Positions 5,313 through 5,447 of a stretch of DNA of 5,447 nucleotides are shown here, one piece after another (position 1 is the first letter of the stretch; the number at the start of each line of letters is the position of its first letter). The notes under the pieces were generated by a model that searched no databases, was not told the DNA's origin, and saw only the letters and a list, made by a program, of their open reading frames with translations. The position numbers and the translations under genes are program-made. This DNA is from CAYVLI01 sp964452105 [NCBI: uncultured Nitrospinota bacterium] (GTDB lineage Bacteria; JAUXIQ01). The DNA lies in assembly GCA_964452105.1 (NCBI GenBank), contig CAYVLI010000035.1, forward strand, positions 7,463 to 12,909, read 5' to 3'.

Positions 5313-5447
5313 GGACGGGGGACTATGTTCGGTTTACAAAGAGCGTGATTGAATTGGAAATAATTGGATAATGGTCTGGCGCTGCACAGACATTATAAGT
5401 GCTGTCAGGTCTCTGCACCCGACAGGCACAAAACAAGTTCAGGCCTA

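Larger units (their letters stand above)
5084..5447. other. right-end intergenic region without a recognisable gene
   Basis: These 364 bases hold the ribosome binding site, promoter and operator of the minus-strand gene (5084-5169), then the MITE-like element (5224-5312), then 135 bases with two small hairpins. One is GTCTG (5374-5378) with CAGAC (5387-5391). The other is an imperfect stem between 5399-5409 and 5419-5429 (GTGC-TGTC against GACA-GGCAC with one bulged G, extended by GG/CC). I see no tRNA, no CRISPR pattern and no convincing open reading frame. A leader for a gene beyond the window is possible. Confidence 0.5.

Noticed and set aside
5349-5399. Plus-strand promoter in the right-end region (TTGAAT with GATAAT, or TATAAG)
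   Set aside because: The spacing is 12 bases for the first pair, and no -35 lies at the right distance from TATAAG.

Overview
The window reads as part of a strictly anaerobic, low-potential central-metabolism locus. The organism is a bacterium (or possibly an archaeon) that uses ferredoxin-dependent 2-oxoacid oxidoreductases and HdrB/HdrC-type electron carriers. GC is moderate and start codons include TTG. The gene set and two kinds of intergenic palindromic repeat look like those I associate with Dehalococcoidia/Chloroflexota or sulfate-reducer-type anaerobes. That taxonomic placement is a weak inference.

Left part (1-992, + strand): the 3' end of an HdrC-like iron-sulfur subunit, with its stop codon overlapping the start of a complete HdrB-like protein. 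HdrB carries two CCG (cysteine-rich) domains for noncubane [4Fe-4S] clusters. Together they suggest a heterodisulfide-reductase-like or SdhE/Tfr-like electron-transfer module; its flavin or catalytic partner lies outside the window.

Middle (about 1008-4081, + strand): a complete four-subunit 2-oxoacid:ferredoxin oxidoreductase in the order delta-alpha-beta-gamma (korD-korA-korB-korC), most like 2-oxoglutarate:ferredoxin oxidoreductase (KGOR). A sigma70-like promoter with a perfect TATAAT lies just after hdrB. korA and korB overlap by 8 bases. korB and korC are separated by 124 bases that can fold into two mutually exclusive hairpins, one ending in a T-run, which resembles an attenuator.

Right of that (4082-4642): a palindromic GC-rich repeat, then ndk (nucleoside diphosphate kinase) with a strong ribosome binding site. 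Facing it on the minus strand, and overlapping its 3' end by 11 bases, is an AT-rich gene for a small DNA-binding protein. Its N-terminus resembles the SeqA N-terminal/ribbon-helix-helix fold and its C-terminus resembles the Mrr N-terminal winged helix, with no nuclease domain. The gene is split by a -1 frameshift at a TTTTTGGGG run, and joining the frames restores a continuous 150-residue protein. Upstream of it are a consensus -35 box and a perfect 17-base palindrome over the -10/start region, so autoregulation is plausible.

The last 364 bases (5084-5447) hold this promoter/operator, an 89-base MITE-like element with 29-base imperfect inverted arms, and two small hairpins. I see no gene there.

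The hdr and kor genes fit one physiological theme: reversible 2-oxoacid oxidation linked to ferredoxin and to an Hdr-type electron-transfer complex. The minus-strand regulator-like gene is the least expected item and looks horizontally acquired or decaying.
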